From Aaosphaeria pasadenensis (taxonomy: Eukaryota > Ascomycota > Dothideomycetes > Pleosporales): a stretch of DNA of 64,000 bases. The stretch covers positions 496,001-560,000 of the forward strand of contig JAKLMB010000006.1 of assembly GCA_022813625.1 (NCBI GenBank). Reading direction: 5' to 3'. A program made the translations under genes and the position numbers. Of this stretch, positions 1 through 10,731 are shown piece by piece; position 1 is the first letter of the stretch; every line of letters starts with the position of its first letter. Below the pieces are notes generated by a model. That model was given only the letters and a program-made list of their open reading frames with translations. It was not told the DNA's origin and did not search any database.

Positions 1-263
1 AGGAGTGATTCAAAGATCGGCGGATATGTCGTGATAATGGATTCGAATAGGCTCAGGGTCGCATCGGGCTTTACGTGGTCGTCGTGTGGCAACGTCTCGG
101 TGAGAGAGGTGGTGGAGGAGGCATCTTCACGAGCATCAGTGTCCCAGAGGAGGTCCTGAGAGTCAGAGAGGCCGTTCATGCTGTCTTCTTCCTTCAACTG
201 AAGCCGTTTAGCAAACTCGGCACCGATAAGACACGGTTCGCGGCGAAGGTGGCAGGGAAACAT
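1..263 (-). CDS. N-terminal part of an unidentified protein, possibly F-box (runs off left edge)
   Basis: An open frame on the minus strand starts at the ATG read from 263 and stays open to base 1, giving 87 residues with no stop. It begins MFPCHLRREPCLIGAEFAKR, followed by an acidic, Ser/Thr-rich stretch (residues about 28-65). The last visible residues (SLFESIITTYPPIFESL) resemble the lead-in to the F-box of some fungal proteins, where TYPP-[VI]-F precedes the leucine-rich helix. The F-box itself would lie outside the window, so this is only a suggestion. An F-box protein would act as an SCF ubiquitin-ligase adaptor. Start choice is the first ATG in the frame; an upstream exon is not excluded. 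Coding is inferred from the continuous frame and plausible composition only. Confidence 0.45.
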   Translation of the reverse strand, partial: MFPCHLRREPCLIGAEFAKRLQLKEEDSMNGLSDSQDLLWDTDAREDASSTTSLTETLPHDDHVKPDATLSLFESIITTYPPIFESL

Positions 264-1319
264 ACGTGAGGGTCATGCGGCAGAGTGACGAGGCGGCAGC
301 AGCGCCTATATAAAGAATAGAAGGTATGAGCGTGCGGCAAGGGGAATGAATGTTAGTGTGTCGTGTGCCTGGTGGGCGGTGGGTGGTTAATGTCCCAAAG
401 TGAGGTGTCGGAGTTGTTAGACTCAGCTCTGGCGCCGATCCGGGCGATAGAAGCCTTGGGGGTCGAGTGGGTGAGTGGGTGGGTGGGATGGTTGCTTTGT
501 TGGTAAGTGACCAGTAGGTAGTAACCAGTAGGTAGGAGGAGGCAACTTCAAACCTACAAGGTAACCAGGCCAGGGAGAAGGTAGCCCAGCAATCCGTCCC
601 CTTCGCTTCGTCTCAGCCTGTTCACTACCTATCCTTATACGTCTGCTTAGCGTTGGAATTGATTGTACAAAAGTTTCATGGTTCACTATTGATTGTCTCC
701 AGCCTGGTCACTAGTTAGTTGGTGAGTTGTAACCACTCGTATCAATAGTGAGAGAGTGAGTGAGTGAGTGAGTTGTCGGATGATTAGCACGAGGTGAACC
801 AATCATTGGACGGATGCGGCCATGTCATGGCTGCTTGTTACTCAATACGTCTATTTGCGGACAACGCAGAACAATACCAACGTCAAAATATTCAGTGAGA
901 AGGCAGAATTTCGCATTCATTTCTCTCTTCAAGTGATTTTCATTCTTATAATCTGTTCCATTTCAGGCCCGCATCTCCCGAACACCAATTACGGGTGCCT
1001 GTCTGTGCCTGTAGTTACAAGTAATAGGAGTCGCAGGCTCCCTCCCTAGTGCGGTAGTGTTGCCGAACCCCTGTTTTCACTCCCCCAACCATTTTCGCCG
1101 CAAACTGGGATATCTCAAAGAATAGGAGAAGGTAGCAAAGTATAGTATCCAAACGCCAAATAATCGCCCAAAAAAAACAAGACAGCTGGTTACAAAACAA
1201 AACGCTATGCAGCCAGTCCCAAGAAAGGTTAGAGGCCCATGTACGCCAGACGCTATATTCACAAAAGAAAAAGAAGATAGAGAAGGAAGAGGTAAATCTC
1301 GGATGGTGAGGTGGGAATA
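264..1319. other. Intergenic, about 1.06 kb
   Basis: Lies upstream of the partial left-edge gene and downstream of the regulator that ends at 1320. Short open frames here have no recognisable sequence. It holds a GGGT/GAGT-rich stretch near 465-490 and a (GTGA)n run near 755-772. Otherwise I see nothing. Confidence 0.5.
755..772. repeat. (GTGA)n microsatellite
   Basis: Four to five tandem GTGA/GAGT units in non-coding DNA; imperfect GTGGGT repeats also occur near 470-490. Confidence 0.8.
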
Positions 1320-3458
1320 TCAGAATATCCAATCACCCTCTGTGTCCTGGTCCTCAAGACCGTTGAACAGAACCACATCAAAGTTCAGGCTTTTCTCCCA
1401 ATCCCCTTCGGCGGATGGCCAGAGTTCGTTACTAACAAAAGAAAATATCGGAACATTGCTTCCCGTTTTCGCGGTTTCAAGCTTTCTTGCTGTATCCGAG
1501 TCGAGGTCAAAAGTTGGTCGCACAGGCGGTTTGTGATATTCGAGTTCGATGGTTCCGAAGTAGGGGAGGCTGACGCGTGCCTTTTGCGCGTTCTTTCGGC
1601 TTGGATCCAGCGAGGACAGAATCTTCTTGATGACGGTCGCGCTGCGAGCAGCAATCTTCTCGCGAGGGCTGGCCTTAGCCAACTTCTCCATCTCTCCCAC
1701 CACTCTACAAATCATCGCGAAATCGCTTCCTCTTGTTCTTTGGACCTCCTTTTGTTCTTTCGTTCCCATCTCGATCAGGATATCCAGTCCAATCGTTACG
1801 GTGGCAATGAACGCAGCTAACTCGGAAAACCGGCAACACGCTTGAGTAATGTTGGAATTTCGTAGGGCAAACCATCGCATTATGACGTTTCGACTCGCTT
1901 GCAGTGCTGTGATCTTGGAGTACTCAAACCTAGTCTCTTGTGGTGCGCGGAGCAGATACGGCAAATGTATGAAGACTTTGAGCTCGAAATGCCAAATCTG
2001 TACCACCAGCCTTTCCAGCACCATGGAAGATTCCGGTGATCGAGCTGTTGGGGGGACGTTTGGCACCTCCCAAAAATCCTTGGACATGAGTTTCATCTGG
2101 GCCTCCAGTTCCTCATCCAGAGCGAGGGCTTGAACGTAGGTTTGCGGCGTGACATTGCGGTCGGTCTCGGCGATCTTTCGAGAGAGTACTCCTAATTGCG
2201 CCCGGTGGATCACGTGACTATCAGCATCGTGTGGTACGGGGTATTCATCAGAAGCAAACGGCATACGCAAGTGGAGGCAGAGGTACCGGTCCGAATCGAT
2301 GATCGAGCGCCACAGCCTTCTTGCCATCTGAACTGTCTCAATCGGTGGGGTAGTAGAAGGATGGTTGATGATGCGGTGGAATCCCATTAGGTGAGCAAGG
2401 TTCATCGCCCGGCGAACGATAAGCCAAGCTTGCCTGAGGTTAGCTGAATTCATATGGAAGATGCTCAATAGTAGAAGTGTTTCCAGGCCGGGGAGAGTTG
2501 ACATCTGCTCATCAGACGATATCACCAGCGATGTGACGGTGCTAACATAGTTTTGCATGGCGGCATCGAGTGACCAAACATGCGCAAGACGGGACGTATT
2601 GAACTCTGGAGGGAGGGCGTTGATGCATATTGCTAGATGTAACAAAGTGCGCGCTACAATGATCGAGTGGGATTTCGCAATCGCTGACATGTCTAGTGCG
2701 TAAGTTTCTGGATCTTGGTTGACGAAGAGATCTTTAGTTGGCGTATAGCCTGTTCGAAGGACCATCCATCCATTCGTGGACTCGAAGATGACATCTGCGT
2801 CGTGCTGCGATGGAAGAAGGGCGACCAGGGAACGACGTATCGTTTCTGCCGAAGAAAGCGGGGCGTGGCCTTCGCCGTCTACAAGGGTTCTGATGGATGG
2901 CGCAGACGACCATGTTGACTCTTGTGAGGACAGCTAGAACATTTAGTCGGTTGTCAAAGAAACTCTTGAAAGTCACTTACGATCCCTTCACCAATGGAGG
3001 AGAGACTTTGCGTATCCTTAGATATCTCGGGAAGACCGAACGTGAACTTTGGCAGCTTCTCCGATGCAGGCTCCGGCTCCGTCAACGGTGGGCTCTGCGG
3101 GGTGACTGGAGCTGTTTCGGCATTCGAAAACTTTCTACATACGAATTTCTCGAACAGCTGCTCTAGTTTGCTTAATCTTTCTCCGACATGAAGCGGGCAC
3201 ATGGATTCATCGTGTGTGGCTGCCGACGATCCCCCAGCGCTGTTCGCGCCGCCAAGACCACTCATGTCGCTGTCGGATGGAGAACAACCAAATGTTTTAC
3301 GTTTTTTACCTTATAACATGCGTTAGCAACAGATCCAGAAGATTTCCGATGTCAAAGAAAAGCGTATGTATCTTACATTCCCAGCAGGCGCGGAAAACGT
3401 GGGACGGCCTCTTCCTGCTTAGGGGTTCCTTCGATGTGGTGATGGACTCCATGAGCAT
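1320..3458 (-). CDS. Fungal transcription factor with Fungal_trans-like domain and incomplete Zn2Cys6 cluster
   Basis: Model: exons 3458-3377, 3309-2981 and 2933-1320, 674 aa, introns of 67 and 47 nt with GTAAG donors; the second has a GACTAAAT branch site. The C-terminal two thirds read as the fungal-specific transcription factor domain: a helical region with the LRQAWLIVRRAMNLAHLMGFHR block, then RRLWRSIIDSDRYLCLHLRMP. This domain is typical of nuclear pathway regulators. The N-terminus has RACWECKKRK, the usual first half of a zinc cluster, and a later linker (VGERLSKLEQLFEKF) typical of such proteins. The third cysteine is displaced (C25-x2-C28-x7-C36 instead of x6). Where a CxxCRRRG segment is expected, the reading is MSGLGGAN, with no cysteines. 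DNA binding is therefore doubtful. The ATG at 3458 is the first after an in-frame TAG. Target genes are unknown. Confidence 0.8.
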
Positions 3459-4199
3459 GATTCTAATGACGGTGAGATGAATCGGTATTGTCTAACGATA
3501 CGAGTAGACAACAGTGAATAGATGCATTGCGGGCACCAAACACTTTCATAGTGGAATCGTGGGGCCGAGAAGGCGAACAAGCTGAAAGGATTGAGAGGTG
3601 TAGGACGAGTACGGGCCCGCGCACTCGCACCCTCGGTCTCATGTTTCGCCCGACAATACTCGTCCGCCCTAGAGCCGAAACGAGGCATGGCGAGGTGATG
3701 TCGCGCGTGTGACTATGGCTCGAAATACTGCCTTGTCCGCACCTTTTCCGCACCTTTTCTAATTATTGCTCCGACCGTGGCAATTTATACCTTCGCCGTA
3801 CAACGCCGTATGCGCATTGATAGAGACATTCCTCGTAACGTTGGACCATGTCTTTGGTACTGAGGATATGACTATGTACAACCACGATGCGATCCGTAGC
3901 GTACCGAAACTAATGTGGAACGAACAACTAGACATTGTACCTCGTAGGTACACCGTACAAGTGCAATTTAGTTAACTACATGCAATCGGGGGTAGACGTA
4001 AGTCACCATAGATCGCAGGCATCCATTGGCTGAGAGAGACTCCGTCCGGCTTATGCCCGTTTGATGGAGCAACTGTTGGCCGGTTACTTGCTATAATGTG
4101 CAATAAGTTGCGAGCAGAACCTCTCATGCTGTTCTTCCAATTTCGCCATCCACCAGGCTTCCCTAGTTTCGTGACTCGTACATCTCCACCGACCTAGAC
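3459..4199. other. Divergent intergenic region, 741 bp
   Basis: Between the minus-strand regulator (start 3458) and the plus-strand NmrA-like gene (start 4200), so it should hold both promoters. The short open frames inside look random. No distinct motif was identified. Confidence 0.5.
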
Positions 4200-5222
4200 A
4201 TGGAATTCAAAATCGTACTCACGGGTGTCACTGGCCGTATTGGCAGTGAGGTTCTTCGACAATGTCTCAAAGACCCATCCATCACCTCCGTCATCGCGCT
4301 GTCGCGGCGTCCGCTTCCGGACGTAGTCCAAGATCCGAAGTTAGATCTGATCGTAATGAACGATTTCGATGATTATTCTGAGGACGTGCTTGCTAAGCTG
4401 GCGGGTGCTGTCGGATGTGTCTGGTTGTTCCGATCCATCGCGTACGGAACTACTTAAGTTGCTGACAGGAGAAGGTGTATGACAACGCCCAGTATACAGC
4501 CAAAGCTGGAGCTTGACTACCCCAAGGCATTTGCAAATGCTATGCTACGGACGTTTGCGCAGACGAGCAACCGCTTCCGATATGTCCATGTTAGTGGTGC
4601 AATGGTAGAACGAGACCAAAATAAGTCCTTGTGGTTAGGCGCTACCCTGAGGAAGCTCAAGGTAAGTACCTATTTGGAGCCATACACTTTCCAAGTCACT
4701 TCTGGATCAAGAATATACATGAACAGAATAGGCTGGCGGTCCATGGTGCATTGTAAAATTTTACGCCAATAGGCGAAGCATTATGCAATCTTTGATACTG
4801 CATCGTGATGCAACGCATCAAGCTAACAACCTTGATCCACGCCATTCGCACTATGGTCTCTATATGTCATGAATATTGGGTTGTATAGACAACGGGAACA
4901 GGGGAGAGGCTAGGATTTGCGCTAATTTGCTCCTGTACAGGGCCAAGGAGAGATTCAAGCGCTTGGATTTGCCAACAATGCATCAGCGGGTGGCCGATGG
5001 GAGACTTTCATCGCTCGTCCGGGCGGGGTCGTGAAAGGAGGGACAGCGTTGGGGGAGGCTGCAGCCGTGTTGGGCGGTGGATTTGGATGGGCGATTAAGT
5101 CGGACGAGTTAGCTCTCGCGTTGATTGAAACCGTGAAGAATGGTGACGAAGAGCTAACTCTCCGACCACTACCACTCGTCACGAAAGGGCGAAAAGTAAA
5201 GGCTAAGTTAGTCGCTCAATAG
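4200..5222 (+). pseudogene. NmrA-like NAD(P)-binding oxidoreductase, reading frame interrupted
   Basis: The N-terminus carries a Rossmann dinucleotide motif (VLTGVTGRIGSEVLRQ, residues 6-21) followed by ITSVIALSRRPLP, as in small atypical SDR/NmrA-like fungal proteins. A second block in the same frame (LELDYPKAFANAML ... FRYVHVSGAMVERDQ ... LRKLK) ends at 4661 on a GTAAGTACC donor. The last exon, 4941-5222 (GQGEIQALGFANN ... FIARPGGV ... KLVAQ), follows a CTGTACAG acceptor; this intron of 279 nt is long for the region. Between blocks one and two a TAA lies at 4455-4457 in frame. I found no GT-AG intron of normal size that removes it and restores the family sequence between GCVW and LDYP. The neighbouring frames carry fragments such as EKVYDNAQY that look like displaced coding sequence. 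I read it as a probable pseudogene; an unusual intron or a shortened protein remains possible. Confidence 0.5.
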
Positions 5223-5555
5223 GGAATGAATGAAGGACAAGAGAGACGAATGTTCCGTTATGTTTTGATTGCAATGAACGCACGTTTGGGCTGCGACCAA
5301 ATTGTACAACTGACTTCGGACTAAATCATGCCACAGTCACGGGTGAACCTAACGATCCTATGTGGCATGACCTGGATAAACACCCGATGTACTAGAGTAT
5401 GCGTCTCGTTTGGGCCCGCCTTTTGGGGGGTACAGGCGTCAAGAGTGCTGTTTCGCCGATACCTTCGACGTTGGATTTGGTGATATGTATGGTAGTGACT
5501 CAAGTGAACCCATCGCATTCAGTGCCGGCAGTATTGCCAAATGGGCCAAGCCAAT
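5223..5555. other. Intergenic between convergent genes, 333 bp
   Basis: 3' flanks of the NmrA-like gene (plus) and the RING gene (minus). Nothing further seen. Confidence 0.5.
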
Positions 5556-6260
5556 TCAGGCGTACATATCGTCGTATTCTTCCTCGCTGTCCTCGACTGG
5601 AGGAGGAGGTTGCTTTTTCCTATACACAGTCTCGCGGTCAAGTGGGCATGTTGGCTGCATCTTGAGCCATGGAGTTATGCACTCGATATCGAACCAATGG
5701 CGGCCCTTGCACGGTAAGGCAACGACTAGTGGATGCTCGTCTGCCAACGTCAGTAAGACACCTATCAAAATGTGGGCTTTCAACAGTCATACCCGATGTG
5801 TGTGGATTATGGCAAATTGCGCAAACATGATCCTCTGTCAGTTTTTTCCTTGGTACACGATCTAGCTCATCGATGAAGCTGTCCGGAACACCTTGTAATT
5901 CTGCTGGAGGATTATCCGCATTCTGTCTCAGTGTCTCGATCATTTGCTCTAGGAGATCGCTGTGGCCAGCCTCTGTGCCCTCTTGTTCTCCTGCTGCTCT
6001 TCCACCCATCATCTCGAATGCGTTGGCAAGCAATCTGAAGGCTGCGGCCATGTTCTCTGGCTGGGGAGTCGCGTGAACATTGTGATGTGTCTGAGGGTCA
6101 GAGGTGTCGACAAGCTCTAGAGTGGAGAAGAAAGTCGAAAGGTCTGGTCGGCGGGGAGGATGTTCAGGCTTCTCCTCTTTGGTGGAGATGTTGTGTTCCA
6201 CTATAGCTTGTCAGGATTGTTCTTCAAGTAGGGGCAAAACTCACCTTCGTAGCCTGACAT
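5556..6260 (-). CDS. RING-H2-like finger protein (putative E3 ubiquitin ligase)
   Basis: Model: exons 6260-6245 (16 nt), 6200-5793 and 5740-5556; 202 aa; introns 44 and 52 nt. The tiny first exon gives MSGYE and joins in frame to VEHNIST, the N-terminus I associate with filamentous-fungal homologues. The RING lies at about residues 131-175: CAIC, then LPCKGRHWFDIECITPWL, then CPLDRE. The positions normally held by the fifth and eighth ligands are Asp (WFD, CPLD). I recall this substitution in fungal members of the family, so it need not mean loss of function. The rest is acidic and low in complexity, with no membrane segment. Such proteins usually recruit an E2 for substrate ubiquitination; the substrate is unknown. 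Confidence 0.85.
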
Positions 6261-7926
6261 ATTGGATGATATTTGTTGCGCAGGGATCTACGAGCTGTGT
6301 ATTCTGTGTGGTGTTGAGCAGTATTAAATGTATCTCGAAAGCTCTCTCGAATGACGCGTTGTTCATTGGTGCCTGCCCTGCCCCCACTTCCCTGTGGCTG
6401 GAAGTGTGGCGCACAAACGCAATCCCTTGATCTATGGTTGAACGTACAGGATTCTGAGTTGCTACCTATCATCTACTGTCATCATGTCAACAATGCCAGT
6501 AAATATTTTTGATTGAATCTGAAACTTCGATAGATTTTATATCTATAAGAAGAACTGAATATCTCGTTTATGCCAAACAGGAGCTGTTTTCTCCAGCTCA
6601 TTGAATTACTCGTGTGTCCGCTATTTTTTGTCAAGTAGTAATTGAATACGTTCAACGATTCTTCATTAATAAACAGCAATAATACATATTTCATGGTATA
6701 TTATTTGATATCCGGCGTATAATAGTATCACAATTATACGGACACCTTCCTTTCTAATCTTTTCCCATTCTATAAAGTCACGCCATCGTCAGAGGAGAAC
6801 AGTCACTCCAGATCGCCCTTACAAGAAGACCAACATATACTTACCATGTTCATATCATATGCAGCGTTCAGACACGAATGCCAATTTACAGCCACCTTAG
6901 GTCTTGACCTTAACCTGGATTGAATTTGCCTTCCATGTTATCATACAATTAATATAGAGGGTTTGTCATTCATGCTGTGCTACTTGTGGAGTCCGTATAA
7001 AACCCGATAAACAGTGAACGAAGAGTAAATACTCGCTACAATTTAAATAGACTGTAAAAGAAGAAAGAGAGGGACTATTTGGATAGATCATACACTAGGC
7101 ATTGTCCGTTGCATTTCACTACCTACCTAGGTCGTGTCAAAATTCCAATAGACTTCCTTGGAGAGAGTGAAAAGCAAGAGGCACGTGAGCTATGATTGAT
7201 GGTAAACAGGCATGGTTGTTTACAAATAAGTATATTTGGGTACGTTATAGAAGTACTATTATGATTTCTCTGAAAAAAAGATGCGGCACTACAGCTTTGC
7301 AGCTTTGAATAGTGTTGTTTGCTCCATGAAGGGAACTGTTTTTGTTTTGAGTGGCAGCAGGAAAGAAGTTGTCAAGCAGGATGGGTGACCCACATCTCAT
7401 AACATCGTAGGCTTGGGATCCAAACATGATAGTCTTTGGAGACATTGTTTTGGGTCAACAGACCGCACTAACTAATTATTGTCGAACATTTCTGGCCATA
7501 ACAACAATGAATACGGTAAGGTCCACGGAACAGGCGTTCATGTTGATGCAAGCAGGATGTGAAATGCACATCACACACACATCAAGGATGCGCGGTCGTC
7601 GTTACTGAGGAAACATCGCGCAACTAGCGTCGCACGGGCCTGGTTCTTTCCCTCATCGCGTGCCAGCCACACAACAAACCTCACTTGTCTCCCCAGCTCA
7701 AACCCACCGAAACCTCACCCCGACAGTTGTCTTTCGCTGCTTCAATTGTCTCCGACAAGCGTTGACTCTCTTCCAAGGATCACTATCGCGTCGTCATGTC
7801 ACTCGCTCGCTGCTGAGAGACAAGTTTGACGTGCATCCCCGTCGCGTACGAAGCTATTACACCTACCCTGCCCCTCCTCACAGCTCGCCCCAGGCATTTT
7901 CACCGGGACTACTTGCATCTATACGC
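6261..7926. other. AT-rich intergenic region, about 1.67 kb
   Basis: Between the RING gene (minus, start 6260) and the Dbf4-like gene (plus, start 7927). The part from about 6480 to 7450 is visibly AT-rich (many TATA, TTTAAT and ATATT runs) compared with both flanks, and only short meaningless frames occur. A CCTACCTAGG palindrome-like motif lies near 7121-7132. The last 250 bases are CT-rich, as in fungal 5' leaders. Confidence 0.5.
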
Positions 7927-9865
7927 ATGGCAGCAGTCGCTGTCCCTCCTTCGCCCCAGGTCATGTCTACTATGAGCAACCGTCGGGTGCCACTCGGAAA
8001 CATTCAGAACGCCACGAATTCGCCGCTACGCGTCGCTGCTGTCGGTGGTAAGAGGCAACGTTCTCATGCCAGCGAACAGCGTGACCTACCATATGGACAG
8101 CCTCCTCCAAAGAAGCAGATAGTAGAGGTGGATGATGCGGAGGCACGTCGTTATGGAGGTCTTACCAGGCGGAGTGGGGCGCCTCCAACGGCGTTTCAAA
8201 AGAAGCTCGAAGCTGTTCGCGAAGTGAAAGCAGTGCCGAAGCAGTCAGAGAGATCCACTAAGGGTGCACAAGAGAATCTTGAGACCATCAGGCAATGGCA
8301 AAGACATTACCGAAAGATGTTTCCGCAGTTTGTTTTCTACTTCGAAAGCATCCCGGACGATGTTCGTAGCAAGGTGTTGAAACAGGCACAAATGCTTGGA
8401 GCTGTAGGTTGATCTAATTCCGTTTAGAAGATTTTGTTACTGATCATTCAATAGCGAGAAGTGAAATTCTTCTCTCGTGAGGCTACTCACGTCATCACTA
8501 CGCGACCCATTCCTGCCGAGCATGACACAAATACAAATGTTACTGCGAAGGGTACTATAAATCCGGCCCAGTTGGAGACGAAGAAATCTGTCTTCGACAC
8601 TGCGCTACAGAAGTCTAATGGAGACATATTGTTCAAGGCAAGGGAGATGGGGTTGAAGATATGGTCGGCGGAAAAGCTCCAGCGCATGTTGAACACAATG
8701 TTCAACACGGACACCGGCGAACAACCACCGGACTACACTTCCCGTCACGGAACAACCACTTCCCAGGCAAAGGCCGGACGTCAGGCAGATTTGCAAAAAC
8801 TGCTTCAGAACGAAAAACTGAATGGCCCTCTGGATCGCGACTACTCAGCCAGTGCACATGATATGATCCAGCTCCGTGGTTACTACATCTATATTCACGA
8901 CATGGATGAGCTAACGAGACCGGTTATGATCCGAGAGTACTCGAAGGTTGCGAAAAAAGAGGAGGGCAAATGGCCACAGTTTAGGTTGTCCGGACATGGC
9001 AAATGTCCATTCGTGGAGGATCCCCATCACGCTCGCAGGCAGCACCAGGAACAGGATGATTATAAGACGAAAGCCGCAAAGGCCGCTGCTCCACGTACGC
9101 GTGCCGCTGCTGCTTTGGCTGAGAAACGCGCGTTGGTGGAGAACAACAACATTGCCAGACGCCCAAGCGCCGGCGAGCAAGACTCGAAGCAAGACGATGC
9201 CAAACCCCTAGATCCACCAAAGATGGTACCCAGCAAGAACACAGACAGCATGCCCCCGATGTTTGGAAGTGCACAGGCGAACATTCGCGCTATGCCTAGG
9301 ATCGCTGGTGGTGAACCTGTTGCATCAGGTATTCAACCATCTAATATCACTTCTGCCATCCGATCTCAGATGATTTCCTCCACCGCTGCTGCCCCCGGTG
9401 CAAGAGCAGGAAACAGCAAAGAGGTCAACCAATTGAAGCGCAAGGTTTTGGAGAAGAACAGTGTTCCCTCCGCAAATAGCTGCCAGTCCTCCGCAATGAA
9501 TGACGTGCGCGCTGCTCTGAATCAAGAGAACGCTCAGCCCGTAAGAGCTGCCAAGCGAAAGGCACAGGACGCTCTTGGGTTTATACACGAAGATGCTACT
9601 CCCTCAGATGAGGAGAGACAGACGCGAAAAGCCGCAGCTGTTCGTCGTCGCAAGGTTTCCGAAAAGGAACTCAAGCCGGGTTATTGCGAGAATTGCAGAG
9701 AGAAGTTTAATGACTTCGACGAGGTAAGATATCTTGATTCAATCATCAATCAGCCGTACTGACTTTACATAGCATGTTGTATCTCGCAAACACCGCAAAT
9801 TCGCTCTTACCCAGGACAACTGGAAAGAGCTCGATAAACTCCTGGCATGCCTTGTACGCCAATAG
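7927..9865 (+). CDS. DBF4: Dbf4/Dfp1-type regulatory subunit of Cdc7 (Hsk1) kinase
   Basis: Model: exons 7927-8403, 8455-9723 and 9773-9865; 612 aa; introns of 51 and 49 nt. Three family blocks occur in order. Motif N, BRCT-like, reads FPQFVFYFESIPDDVRSKVL, then REVKFFSREATHVITTRPIP across intron 1 (about residues 135-180). Motif M (DRDYSASAHDMIQLRGYYIY to GKCPFVED) is the kinase-binding region. Motif C is a Dbf4-type CCHH zinc finger (YCENCREKF-x5-H-x5-H) split by intron 2 near the C-terminus. The family activates Cdc7-type kinase to fire replication origins by MCM phosphorylation; the Aspergillus nidulans orthologue is nimO. The frame is open upstream to 7660, but the ATG at 7927 (MAAVAVPPSP) is the most plausible start because the upstream part is leader-like. 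Confidence 0.93.
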
Positions 9866-10731
9866 AAACTTGTCCATTGACCCGATAACGATATCACGTC
9901 ATGAAACATCCGACCCCGTATATCTACCATAGCAGTAATTTCTCCTTTGTCACCTTGTTCACTTCAACCAACCCTCAGGGTGCACGAAACCCAATTTCTC
10001 TATTGCGAATACCCAACAAACAGCATTTTGGCGGCCCGCAGCATTTTCCCAGGCGCGTTCTTTATCCGTGTATGGCTTGGCTGGTTTTTTTTCTTTCTTT
10101 AATTCTGACTACGGCGGTATCATGTAAGTCGCTGTGAACCGTATCCACTCGGATGTCTGGTCGATCGTTTCAACGGTCTGGTAAATGCATCTTGGAACGA
10201 GGTGTGCGAGTATGTTGGATCTGTGGGCATGTCTTTATTGCTGCGAATACAGTGACTTGGTGACTTGTACATGCAGCCTATCTTAAACTAGCAGCAAGCC
10301 CATATTGCTATCTCTTCCATAGATATGCTACCAATGTTACTCAATGATTCATCAGATCCTATGTGCTCTTGACAACCCCAATATCGTGACATGATTCGTA
10401 GACCAATGCACCGTCGCGAATAATTGATAAAGAAATCTTATGGTACTAAAATCATTCTTGTATAAACGCGTGTAATAGTCGAAATTGGATATCATTATAC
10501 TCCCACCTCTGGTGTCCCGAAATCACGAATACCTCCCATTTGCAATTCCTCAAGTAGCAAGCCTTGTCAAGCTACACTGTATGATTACCATATATATAGA
10601 ATTATGCATAACCCGTCATCAGGTAATGTATATCGAACAGCTCTTCCTCCCGAGCCTCATGATCGTAACTATCAACCTCATCCCATCCCATGGACCTACA
10701 CTCTGCTCCCGCACACATCCCTCCTCCACAT
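9866..10731. other. Intergenic between convergent genes, 866 bp
   Basis: 3' flanks of the Dbf4-like gene and of the protease-like gene. A 78-codon open frame at 9901-10137 has no family features and is probably 3' UTR. No repeat or RNA gene seen. Confidence 0.5.
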
